Shown here piece by piece: positions 6,727 to 12,058 of a stretch of DNA of 12,058 bases. The position numbers were made by a program, and so were the translations under genes. Source of the DNA: Candidatus Methylomirabilota bacterium (GTDB taxonomy: Bacteria > Methylomirabilota > Methylomirabilia > Methylomirabilales > 2-02-FULL-66-22); the NCBI GenBank assembly GCA_016209725.1, contig JACQVO010000270.1:1-12058 (forward strand), given 5' to 3'. The first letter of the stretch is position 1; each line of letters opens with the position of its first letter. The notes under the pieces are model-generated. The model did no database searches, was not told the origin of the DNA, and was given only the letters and a program-made list of their open reading frames with translations.

Positions 6727-8211
6727 GTGGATACCATCCTCACCTTCGACATCGGCACCAGCGCCTGCAAGGTGTGTCTGTGGGACGCCCGCGGGACGCT
6801 CCTGGCCTCGTCCGACGAGCCGTATCCGACTCACCATCCCCACCCCGACTGGGCCGAACAGGATCCCGAGGACTGGTGGCGGGCCGCGGTGGCGGCGGCC
6901 CGACGCTGTCTCGAAGGCCAGGATCCCCGCCGCATCGCCGTCCTGGGGCTTTCCTCGCAGCGGGAGGGGGTCGTTCCCATGGGCCGGGACGGCACACCGC
7001 TCGCCCGCTGCATCATCTGGATGGACCGCCGCTGCCGGGATCAGGCGGTGCGGCTGGGCGAGGAATTCGGCGTCTCGTTCCTCCACCATCACACCGGCCT
7101 GGCGCCCGACCCCAACTACACGGCGTGCAAGCTCCTCTGGCTGCGGGAGCACCAACCAGAGATTCTGGAGCGGACGAGGACGTTTCTCCAGCCCCGGGAC
7201 TACGCTTATTACCGCTTGACCGGCGCCGAGGTCACCGACTACACGCTGGCGTCGCGGACCATGATGTTCGACCTCCGGCGGCACGTCTGGTGGCCGGATA
7301 TTTTCCGGCGGGTCGGGGCACGACCGGACCAATTCCCCCCGATTCACCACTCCACCGATGCCCCCCATCGCCTGTCCCGGATCGCGGCGGATGCATTGGG
7401 GCTGCCTGAGGGCATTCCGGTATCCCTGGGGGCCGGGGACCGGGCCTGCGAAGCAGTGGGGGCCGCCGTCTTCGACCAGCGAATGATTGATTCCACCGGG
7501 ACCGCCAGCAACATCTGCATGGTGATCGACCGGCTGCCCGCCGACCTGGGGCGGGCCCCCTGCTCGGTCCACGCGGTGCCCGGTCGGTGGCTCCTGGAGC
7601 TGGGGATCACCACGTCCGGCTCCCTCATGCGCTGGTTCCGCGAACTCCTCGACCTTGGTCCGGAGGAGGTGGAGACACTGGAGCAGGAGGCCGGCACAAG
7701 CCCCCGGGGGGCGCGGGACCTCCTGGTGTTTCCCTTCTTCATGGGCGCCCGATCCGTGCGCTGGAATGCCGATGCCCGGGGCCTTGTCCTGGGTCTCAGC
7801 CTGGGCCACACCAAGGGCGACATCGCCCGCGCCATCATGGAGGGCGTCGCCTACGAGACCCGGGCATGTCTCGACGGCCTCCGGTCCCTGGCGCTCACGC
7901 CTGCCGAGGTGTTGGCCATGGGGGGTGGGGCGCGATCCGACCTCTGGCTGCAGATCAAGGCGGACATCCTGGGCCTCCCGATCCTGCGGCCCCGCCAGAC
8001 CGAGACTGCCTCGCTGGGTGCGGCCCTCCTGGCGGCCCGCGCGGTGGATCTTGTTGACGACCTGGATGCGACTGCGCGAGAATGGAACCCGGTCCAGGCT
8101 TCGGTGAAGCCGGACCCTGTGGCGGTCGCGTTTTACGAGGGAAGGCGCGCCCTCTATGAGGACGTGTACGGGGCCCTGCTCCCCATCTACCCGCGGTTGC
8201 ATGCCGATTGA
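6727..8211 (+). CDS. FGGY-family carbohydrate kinase (xylulokinase-like)
   Basis: This 494-residue cytosolic kinase would transfer a phosphate from ATP to a ketose or polyol. The FGGY_N domain starts with the phosphate-binding strand TFDIGTSACK (residues 6-15), and IIWMDRRC at 96-103 is a substrate-side motif. The catalytic Asp is D238 in LGAGDRACEAVG. The FGGY_C domain has STGTAS (256-261), the adenosine motif MGGGARSDLWLQIKADILG (398-416) and ETASLGAALLAA (426-437). Length and motifs match COG1070 xylulokinase-type enzymes, but FGGY substrate cannot be set by eye. The start is GTG 6727, since no ATG fits. No clear Shine-Dalgarno is visible, and the palindrome at 6606-6689 lies just upstream. 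The dehydrogenases probably make its substrate, and the aldolase gene follows after 25 nt. Confidence 0.92.
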   Translation: MDTILTFDIGTSACKVCLWDARGTLLASSDEPYPTHHPHPDWAEQDPEDWWRAAVAAARRCLEGQDPRRIAVLGLSSQREGVVPMGRDGTPLARCIIWMDRRCRDQAVRLGEEFGVSFLHHHTGLAPDPNYTACKLLWLREHQPEILERTRTFLQPRDYAYYRLTGAEVTDYTLASRTMMFDLRRHVWWPDIFRRVGARPDQFPPIHHSTDAPHRLSRIAADALGLPEGIPVSLGAGDRACEAVGAAVFDQRMIDSTGTASNICMVIDRLPADLGRAPCSVHAVPGRWLLELGITTSGSLMRWFRELLDLGPEEVETLEQEAGTSPRGARDLLVFPFFMGARSVRWNADARGLVLGLSLGHTKGDIARAIMEGVAYETRACLDGLRSLALTPAEVLAMGGGARSDLWLQIKADILGLPILRPRQTETASLGAALLAARAVDLVDDLDATAREWNPVQASVKPDPVAVAFYEGRRALYEDVYGALLPIYPRLHAD

Positions 8212-8236
8212 CCCGTTGTCGTGAAGGGAGCGTCTC

Positions 8237-9265
8237 ATGCCTGCCCGCAAGACCCAGCCGAAGCTCTTCGACCCGGCCGCGTACCTGCCGGCCGACCTAT
8301 ACGCCGCCGTCACCGACGTGCGAATCGAGCGACCCGCCGTCGTCCAGGAGGAGGCCGAACGTCGCAAGCGCCGCCCGGTCCCGGCGCCCGACGGGACGCT
8401 GGTGATCCTGGCCGCCGATCACCCGGGACGGAGCGTCCTGAACGTGAAGGACGACCCCCTGGGCATGGCGGATCGGCATGCCTACCTGGCCCGCATCCTC
8501 CGCGTCCTGAGCTGTCCGGGGATTGATGGGATCATGGGGACGCCGGACCTCGTCGAGGACCTCTTCATCCTGACCCGGCTGCTCAAGGAGCGTGGGGGAT
8601 CGAGCCTGTTGGACGACCGGTTGCTGGTGGGGTGCATGAACCGCGGGGGCCTCAAGGGGACCGCGTTCGAGATGGAGGACACCTTCACCGCCTTCACCAC
8701 GGAGCGGATGCAGGCCCTCCGCATGGACGGGGCCAAGTTCATGTTCCGTCTGGATCCGACCGATCCGGCGTCGGGACGGACTATCCTGGCCTGTGCCGAC
8801 GCGGTAAGCCAGTGCGTCCGCGCCGATCTCACCGCATTCCTCGAGCCGCTGCCGGTGAAGCGCGTGCGGGGGAAGTATGTCGTGCAGCGGACGGTCCAGG
8901 ATCTCGCCGGCATGGTGAGCGTCGCCGCGGCCATGGGGGCCTCGTCGCTCAATACCTGGCTGAAAATCCCCTCGTGCAAGGGGTTGGAAAAGGTCGCCCA
9001 GGCGACCACCCTTCCCATCCTGATCCTGGGCGGCGAGGTGACCGGCGATCCCGTCCCGGTCCTGCAGGATCTCCAGACCGCCATGCAGGCGGGGCCGACC
9101 ATCCGGGGCGCCCTGATCGGCCGCAACGTCATCTTCCCCGGCCCCGACGATCCGCGCGCCATGGCCGCCGCGGTGGCGGCCCTGGTCCACGACCGGGCCG
9201 ATGTGAACGGCGCCCGCAGCGTCATGGCCGCCGAGCGCGGCAAGGACCCGCGCTTGCTTCCGTAG
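8237..9265 (+). CDS. class I aldolase-like protein, DhnA superfamily, resembling the Cgl0159 family
   Basis: This 342-residue predicted (beta/alpha)8 enzyme probably cleaves a sugar phosphate. Residues 1-50 form a charged N-terminal extension. The barrel then shows LVILAADHPGR (55-65, Asp61), DGIMGTPDLVEDL, VGCMNRGGLKGTAFEMEDTF (131-150), a strand ending in LEP (E203), TWLKIP with K243 as the candidate Schiff-base lysine, LPILILGGE (259-267) and the phosphate-site-like GALIGRNVIFP (291-301). This layout matches DhnA/LsrF/FbaB aldolases. From memory the AADHP, MNRGGL and TWLK blocks match the Cgl0159 family known from actinobacterial inositol loci. AAGGGAG at 8224-8230 is 6 nt before the ATG. 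As the last gene of the set, it would split the product of the kinase. No reaction is proven for the family as far as I know. Confidence 0.85.
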   Translation: MPARKTQPKLFDPAAYLPADLYAAVTDVRIERPAVVQEEAERRKRRPVPAPDGTLVILAADHPGRSVLNVKDDPLGMADRHAYLARILRVLSCPGIDGIMGTPDLVEDLFILTRLLKERGGSSLLDDRLLVGCMNRGGLKGTAFEMEDTFTAFTTERMQALRMDGAKFMFRLDPTDPASGRTILACADAVSQCVRADLTAFLEPLPVKRVRGKYVVQRTVQDLAGMVSVAAAMGASSLNTWLKIPSCKGLEKVAQATTLPILILGGEVTGDPVPVLQDLQTAMQAGPTIRGALIGRNVIFPGPDDPRAMAAAVAALVHDRADVNGARSVMAAERGKDPRLLP

Positions 9266-9273
9266 GCGAGCTG

Positions 9274-9301
9274 TCAGCAATCAGCCTTCAGCCATCAGCA
9301 G
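9274..9301. repeat. four tandem 7-bp units starting TCAGC
   Basis: TCAGCAA, TCAGCCT, TCAGCCA and TCAGCAG follow one another directly after the aldolase stop. The start of this block (AGCTGTCAGC, 9269-9278) also pairs with GCTGACGGCT (9351-9360) at 9 of 10 positions, so it could form an outer stem around the terminator hairpin. Confidence 0.6.
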
Positions 9302-9316
9302 TAGCACAGAACACGA

Positions 9317-9340
9317 AGAGCGGCCCGCCTGGGCCGCTCT
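9317..9340 (+). terminator. intrinsic-terminator-like hairpin ending the catabolic operon
   Basis: AGAGCGGCC (9317-9325) and GGCCGCTCT (9332-9340) form a perfect 9-bp G+C-rich stem with a 6-nt loop, followed by the pyrimidine-rich CCTGTCTT. The T-run is poor, but the position 51 nt after the aldolase stop is right for the end of the operon, and no further gene on this strand follows for about 700 nt. Confidence 0.65.
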
Positions 9341-9365
9341 CCTGTCTTGCGCTGACGGCTGTAAT

Positions 9366-9579
9366 AACCCGATAGGAACTTGGAAACGGGGCGCCGCCGA
9401 GAGCGGCGAGCTACAGGAAACCCGTGCCGGCCGAGACAGCGGAGCCAGGGACAGCACCCAGCGGGAACCCGAGGTTGACGGGGACGCTACTAGCAGCGAA
9501 TTGGCGCGTCAAGCGAAACCGTGCATCCCCCGGGGGCTGGGACGCCGGGCGTGAGAGTCGAGGCCCCAACCTCGCTACA
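9366..9579. repeat. copy 1 of a long direct repeat, IS91-type end candidate
   Basis: This copy of about 214 bp matches 11574-11790 in the same orientation with roughly 80-85% identity by eye. The first 29 bases, beginning AACCCGATAGGAACTTGG, are identical. Strong matches continue through GAGCTACAGGAAACCCGTG, GAGCCAGGGACAG and TTGGCGCGTCAAGCGAAA and fade near CGCTACA. It abuts the 3' end of the transposase remnant (minus strand, stop at 9575). The outer terminus contains GAAC and CTTG, the tetranucleotides tied to IS91-family insertion. A nested structure, ACGGG (9386-9390) with CCCGT (9421-9425) around CGCCGC/GCGGCG (9392-9397/9403-9408), is visible. I infer an oriIS-like end. Confidence 0.8.
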
Positions 9580-9870
9580 CGATCAGAGGATCGAGGACGG
9601 GAAGGCTGTCAAAGAGCGGTTCGTAGGACCACTTGCGGGACGGGTCAGCCTGCTGGCCATCAGGCGGATCGGGTGGCGCTCGGAAGCTGGGTGCTGCGGT
9701 GGGGAGCCCCAGGTGGTCGAGGATCTGCCGGACGACCGCCGGCCGCTCGATTACGGCGACCACCTTCATCGTGCCGCCGCAGCGCGGACACAGGAGGGGA
9801 TCGACCTCGTACACCTTCCGGATGAGGCGGGCCCAGGAGCGGCGGACCTCACGGGGCGCCCGATCGTATG
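9575..9870 (-). pseudogene. C-terminal remnant of an IS91-family (Y2, rolling-circle) transposase
   Basis: Read on the minus strand, the last 97 or so codons carry the typical tail of IS91/IS801-type transposases: RRSWARLIRKVYEVDPLL, then CPRCGG with the CxxC pair, MKVVAVIERPAVV and RQILDHLGL, followed by a proline-rich end and a stop at 9575. Such proteins are normally about 350-400 residues. The zinc-binding N-terminus and the HUH/Y2 catalytic region are absent. Homology stops near 9870, where the sequence changes character, although the frame stays open to 10210 by chance. It is therefore non-functional. It marks a rolling-circle element next to the repeat copy at 9366-9579, and the unrelated genes to its right may be captured cargo. 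Confidence 0.82.
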
Positions 9871-9877
9871 ATTCATC

Positions 9878-9906
9878 TTGGCTTACGTTAATAGTTGCCC
9901 TAGTAT
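9878..9906 (+). promoter_or_regulatory. candidate sigma70-type promoter for the ABC_sub_bind gene
   Basis: TTGGCT (9878-9883), a 17-nt spacer and TAGTAT (9901-9906) match consensus at 4 of 6 bases in each box with ideal spacing. It starts just past the transposase remnant and lies about 105 nt upstream of the binding-protein start. The surrounding sequence is AT-richer than the catabolic locus. Confidence 0.35.
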
Positions 9907-10000
9907 GCGAGGGTATAGGTCGCGCGTGCGCATGCCTTTGTGCTTGCGCCCAACGCCCCACGACATCGTTACCCAAAGCACAAGATTGTGCCTTCTCAAG

Positions 10001-10007
10001 GGAGGGG
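10001..10007 (+). promoter_or_regulatory. Shine-Dalgarno deciding the start at 10013
   Basis: AAGGGAGGGGG (9998-10008) ends a few bases before ATG 10013. The upstream in-frame TTG (9878) and the downstream ATG (10061) lack such a site, so translation from 10013 is preferred. Confidence 0.6.
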
Positions 10008-10012
10008 GCGAT

Positions 10013-11038
10013 ATGGTCGAGGTCGGTTCCACAGACTTTCGGCAACACCGAGCGTCGCGCATGTGGCAAATCCTGCTGCGTGCCGTGCTTTGTGGCGCCG
10101 TACTCGCAGCGCCACGTGCGTCGCTCGCCCAGCAGCAACTGAAGCTCTGGCGCATAGGCTTCCTTGCTTCCGATTCGTCGTCGACCCGAGTTTATGAGGG
10201 ATTTCGGCAAGGCATGCGTGAGCTTGGTTATGTCGAGAGAAAGAATTTCATCATCCAGTGGCGTTTTGCGGACGGTAAATATGAGCGCCTTCCAAGCTTG
10301 GCGGCGGAATTGCTGCGGTTAAACGTGGATGTCATCGTGGCCGGGACAACGCTAAGCGTCCAGGCTGCTCATCAAGCGACAGCCACGATTCCCATCGTTA
10401 TGGTAGCGGTTCCCGATCCGGTCGGTGAGGGGTTCGCCAGGAGCCTTTCCCAACCGGGAGGAAACATCACCGGACTATCTAATATCGTCACCGAGGTGAG
10501 CGCTAAGCACCTTGAGCTATTGCGGGTTGCGGTTCCCACATTATCGCGCGTTGCTGTGCTGATTAATCCGCCCAATCCGAGCGATTCCTTAATTCTGGAA
10601 CAAATTCAAGGAGCGGCGTATTCAACCGGCGTGAAAGTCCTCGCCGTTGAAGCGAGCACCGCGAGGCAGATCGAGGCTGGCTTCGGCGCGATGACCCGGG
10701 CACGTACGGAAGCCCTGATCGTGGCGGCGGACTCATACTTCGACGTGCAGCGGGATCAAATTACAAAGCTTGCAGTCAAACACCACCTGCCTTCGATATC
10801 ATCGAATCGGGAAATGACAGAGGCCGGTGGCCTGATGAGTTATGGACAGGACCTGGCTGAACATTATCGGCGCGCCGCGACCTATGTGGACAAGATACTA
10901 AAGGGTGCAAAGCCGGGCAATCTTCCAGTCGAACAGCCTACGGTGCTAGAGCTGGTCATCAACCAAAGGACCGCCAAGGCGCTCCGCCTCACCATTCGGC
11001 AAGAACTGGTGTTGCGCGCCGATAAGGTGATTGAATGA
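10013..11038 (+). CDS. ABC transporter substrate-binding protein, ABC_sub_bind (PF04392) family
   Basis: This is a 341-residue exported binding protein of the PF04392/COG2984 family. Members are very numerous in soil proteobacteria and related lineages, and their ligands are mostly unknown. A Sec signal follows a polar lead: RMWQILLRAVLCGAVLAA, with cleavage near SLA-QQ (residue 39). Family blocks follow: YEGFRQGMRELGYVERKN (61-78), FADGKYERLPSLAAELL, DVIVAGTT, ATIPIVMVAVPDPVGEGFA, PGGNITGLS (148-156), SRVAVLINP and the tail LPVEQPTVLELVINQRTAKAL with LRADKVIE. A good Shine-Dalgarno selects ATG 10013; ATG 10061 would start right at the signal peptide and is the alternative. No permease or ATPase genes adjoin it. 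Codons are clearly richer in A/T at third positions than in the catabolic operon, and it lies between the two direct repeats, so it was probably acquired separately. Confidence 0.9.
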   Translation: MVEVGSTDFRQHRASRMWQILLRAVLCGAVLAAPRASLAQQQLKLWRIGFLASDSSSTRVYEGFRQGMRELGYVERKNFIIQWRFADGKYERLPSLAAELLRLNVDVIVAGTTLSVQAAHQATATIPIVMVAVPDPVGEGFARSLSQPGGNITGLSNIVTEVSAKHLELLRVAVPTLSRVAVLINPPNPSDSLILEQIQGAAYSTGVKVLAVEASTARQIEAGFGAMTRARTEALIVAADSYFDVQRDQITKLAVKHHLPSISSNREMTEAGGLMSYGQDLAEHYRRAATYVDKILKGAKPGNLPVEQPTVLELVINQRTAKALRLTIRQELVLRADKVIE

Positions 11039-11055
11039 GGGTTCGCCTCGCCGGG

Positions 11056-11496
11056 CTAAGGTTTTATCTGGCCACGAATTTCTCCGCCCTTGTGGGCGGC
11101 GCTATGAAAATTGAAATAAAGATTACCAACCTTGTAACTTTCGTACTGTGCATCGGTTAATTTTGCGCCTGCCGGCACCGTCCAAACGTTATCGGAAGCC
11201 TTCGTCAATGGAATGATTATAGGACCATTTTTGCCCGCAGCGGCCTCATGAACATGGGCAACCGTTACCGACATCCCAGAGATCGTCACATTGCCGCTAA
11301 CGGATTTGTCTGCTCCGACAGTGATGGTGCCGGTTCCAGAGGCAGAGGTCGTCACAGGAGGGATTTCCTGATCGCCGCTAAGCGCGACCTTAACTTCATC
11401 GCTTAATGCCGAAGCCCAATAGCCTGCGAACAAGACTATTACCGCGCTCACAACCACCAAAAGCGAGTGCTTAGCAAACTGCTTCACTGCATCCAT
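11056..11496 (-). CDS. CHRD-domain exported protein
   Basis: This 146-residue small exported protein has a single CHRD (chordin-type, PF07452) domain; its function in bacteria is poorly known. Residues 1-30 are a signal peptide or membrane anchor (SLLVVVSAVIVLFAGYWASA). The domain runs from about 34 to 145 with ALSGDQEIPPV (38-48), SGTGTITV, VAHVHEAAAGKNGP (79-92) and NLYFNFHSAAHKGGEIRGQI (125-144), all typical. On the minus strand GGAGA (11504-11508) lies 7 nt before the ATG. It converges on the ABC_sub_bind gene, with only 17 nt between the stops. Base composition is AT-richer than the catabolic locus and similar to its convergent neighbour. It lies inside the repeat-bounded block. The family call is firm; the role is unknown. 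Confidence 0.9.
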   Translation of the reverse strand: MDAVKQFAKHSLLVVVSAVIVLFAGYWASALSDEVKVALSGDQEIPPVTTSASGTGTITVGADKSVSGNVTISGMSVTVAHVHEAAAGKNGPIIIPLTKASDNVWTVPAGAKLTDAQYESYKVGNLYFNFHSAAHKGGEIRGQIKP

Positions 11497-11573
11497 AGGG
11501 GTATCTCCATTCGTTGCGATTTAGCCGGGTGCTCACTATTCTTCCTCATGAAACGTGTGTTTTGTACGGTAGC

Positions 11574-11790
11574 AACCCGATAGGAACTTGGAAACGGGGC
11601 GCGGCCGGGACGGCGAGCTACAGGAAACCCGTGCCCGCCGAGACAGCCGAGCCAGGGACAGAACCCAGCCGGAATCCGAGGGTGCCGGGGACGCTACCAG
11701 CAGCGGATTGGCGCGTCAAGCGAAATCCCGCACACCCTGGGCGTCTGGGACGCCAGGGGGGACAGACCAGGCCCCAAGGCCCCCGCTACA
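11574..11790. repeat. copy 2 of the long direct repeat
   Basis: This second copy of about 217 bp has the same orientation as 9366-9579, with offset 2208 bp at the left end. The identical left terminus (AACCCGATAGGAACTTGG) is retained, as is the nested hairpin: ACGGG (11594-11598) with CCCGT (11628-11632) around GCCG/CGGC (11604-11607/11611-11614). The inner stem sequence differs but still pairs. No transposase sequence follows this copy; 36 bp to the right the C-terminus of another gene begins. It may be a solo end left by an earlier insertion. Confidence 0.8.
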
Positions 11791-11826
11791 GGGTCACCGG
11801 TCGGAACGTGCCGGGTCCATCGAGGT

Positions 11827-12058
11827 TCATCGCCGCACGGCGATGATCTCCAGCAGCGCGGGGGTCACCATGAGCGTGTGCGGCGCCGCCTGAGCCGCCG
11901 CGAGCGCCTCCGCGAGTGCCCGGGAGCGGTTCGCGGTCAGATGGCCCAGATCCACGAGCCGGCGGAGGCCCACCAGAAAGAATGCCGCCGGCCACTGCCA
12001 GACAAAGCTGGACGCCGGGACGACATCAATGATCGGGTGAAGCGCCTGGATCGCGAAG
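11827..12058 (-). CDS. C-terminal end of an unidentified protein, truncated by the window
   Basis: On the minus strand a frame enters from the right edge and runs 76 codons to a TGA at 11827-11829. The translation looks like real protein: FAIQALHPIIDVVP, then SFVWQWPAAFFLVGLRRL, an alanine-rich helix RALAEALAAAQAA and the end LMVTPALLEIIAVRR. Codons end mainly in G or C, as in the catabolic operon and unlike the AT-richer block to its left. The ending gives a weak impression of a class I SAM-dependent methyltransferase tail, from memory, but I cannot assign a function. It is convergent with the catabolic operon across the repeat-bounded block. Confidence 0.6.
   Translation of the reverse strand, partial: FAIQALHPIIDVVPASSFVWQWPAAFFLVGLRRLVDLGHLTANRSRALAEALAAAQAAPHTLMVTPALLEIIAVRR

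Noticed and set aside
6625..8367. Minus-strand open frame of 580 codons across the kinase
   Set aside because: It is antisense to an FGGY kinase with all motifs, begins inside the aldolase gene and ends in the palindromic repeat. Shadow frame.
9424..9825. Open frame through repeat copy 1 that is also open in copy 2 (11514-11846), sharing PAETAEPGT and WRVKRN
   Set aside because: Most base differences between the copies in this frame change the amino acid, so there is no sign of selection on a protein. The shared frame follows from the small number of indels. A non-coding element fits better.
9878..10012. Extended N-terminus of the ABC_sub_bind protein from TTG 9878
   Set aside because: The extra residues precede the signal peptide, lack family resemblance and have no ribosome site. 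ATG 10013 has a strong one.
9871..10210. N-terminal part of the minus-strand frame that ends as the transposase remnant
   Set aside because: It has no transposase resemblance and overlaps the promoter and 5' end of the ABC_sub_bind gene. The frame is open by chance.
9366..11790. Group II intron, tRNA, CRISPR array or integron attC site as an explanation for the long repeats
   Set aside because: I found no domain V-like hairpin, reverse transcriptase, cloverleaf, regular spacer pattern or integron core sites. The adjacent IS91-type tail is a better guide.

Overview
The window is G+C-rich bacterial DNA. It looks like a soil or subsurface lineage whose intergenic gaps are full of short palindromic repeats. 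Rokubacteria/NC10, Chloroflexota or a deltaproteobacterial group would all fit. This placement is an inference from base composition, repeat style and protein families, not an identification.

Positions 1-9265 hold one co-oriented (+) carbohydrate import and catabolism locus. It starts with the C-terminal part of one extracytoplasmic sugar-binding protein (1-911) and a complete paralogue (1290-2612). Two MalF/MalG-type permeases follow (2686-3624 and 3752-4570), then a polyol-type SDR dehydrogenase (4593-5369), a zinc-dependent MDR dehydrogenase (5601-6596), an FGGY sugar kinase (6727-8211) and a DhnA/Cgl0159-like class I aldolase (8237-9265). No transporter ATPase and no regulator lie in the window. 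The gene set reads as import, oxidation of a polyol or sugar to a ketose, phosphorylation, and aldol cleavage to a triose phosphate plus a small aldehyde. The substrate cannot be read from the sequence.

The larger gaps in this locus hold different palindromic or tandem repeats: 945-1003, 2639-2670, 3651-3726, 5378-5409, 6606-6689 and 9274-9301. A hairpin resembling a terminator (9317-9340) follows the aldolase gene.

From about 9366 the character changes. Two direct imperfect copies of a repeat of about 215 bp (9366-9579 and 11574-11790) flank a block that holds the C-terminal remnant of an IS91-type transposase (minus strand, 9575-9870), an ABC_sub_bind-type (PF04392) binding protein (10013-11038, +) and a small CHRD-domain exported protein (11056-11496, -). 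The last two genes are visibly richer in A/T than the catabolic locus. The arrangement suggests a rolling-circle (IS91/ISCR-like) cargo block inserted beside the catabolic operon. The right edge (11827-12058, -) is the C-terminal end of another chromosomal gene.
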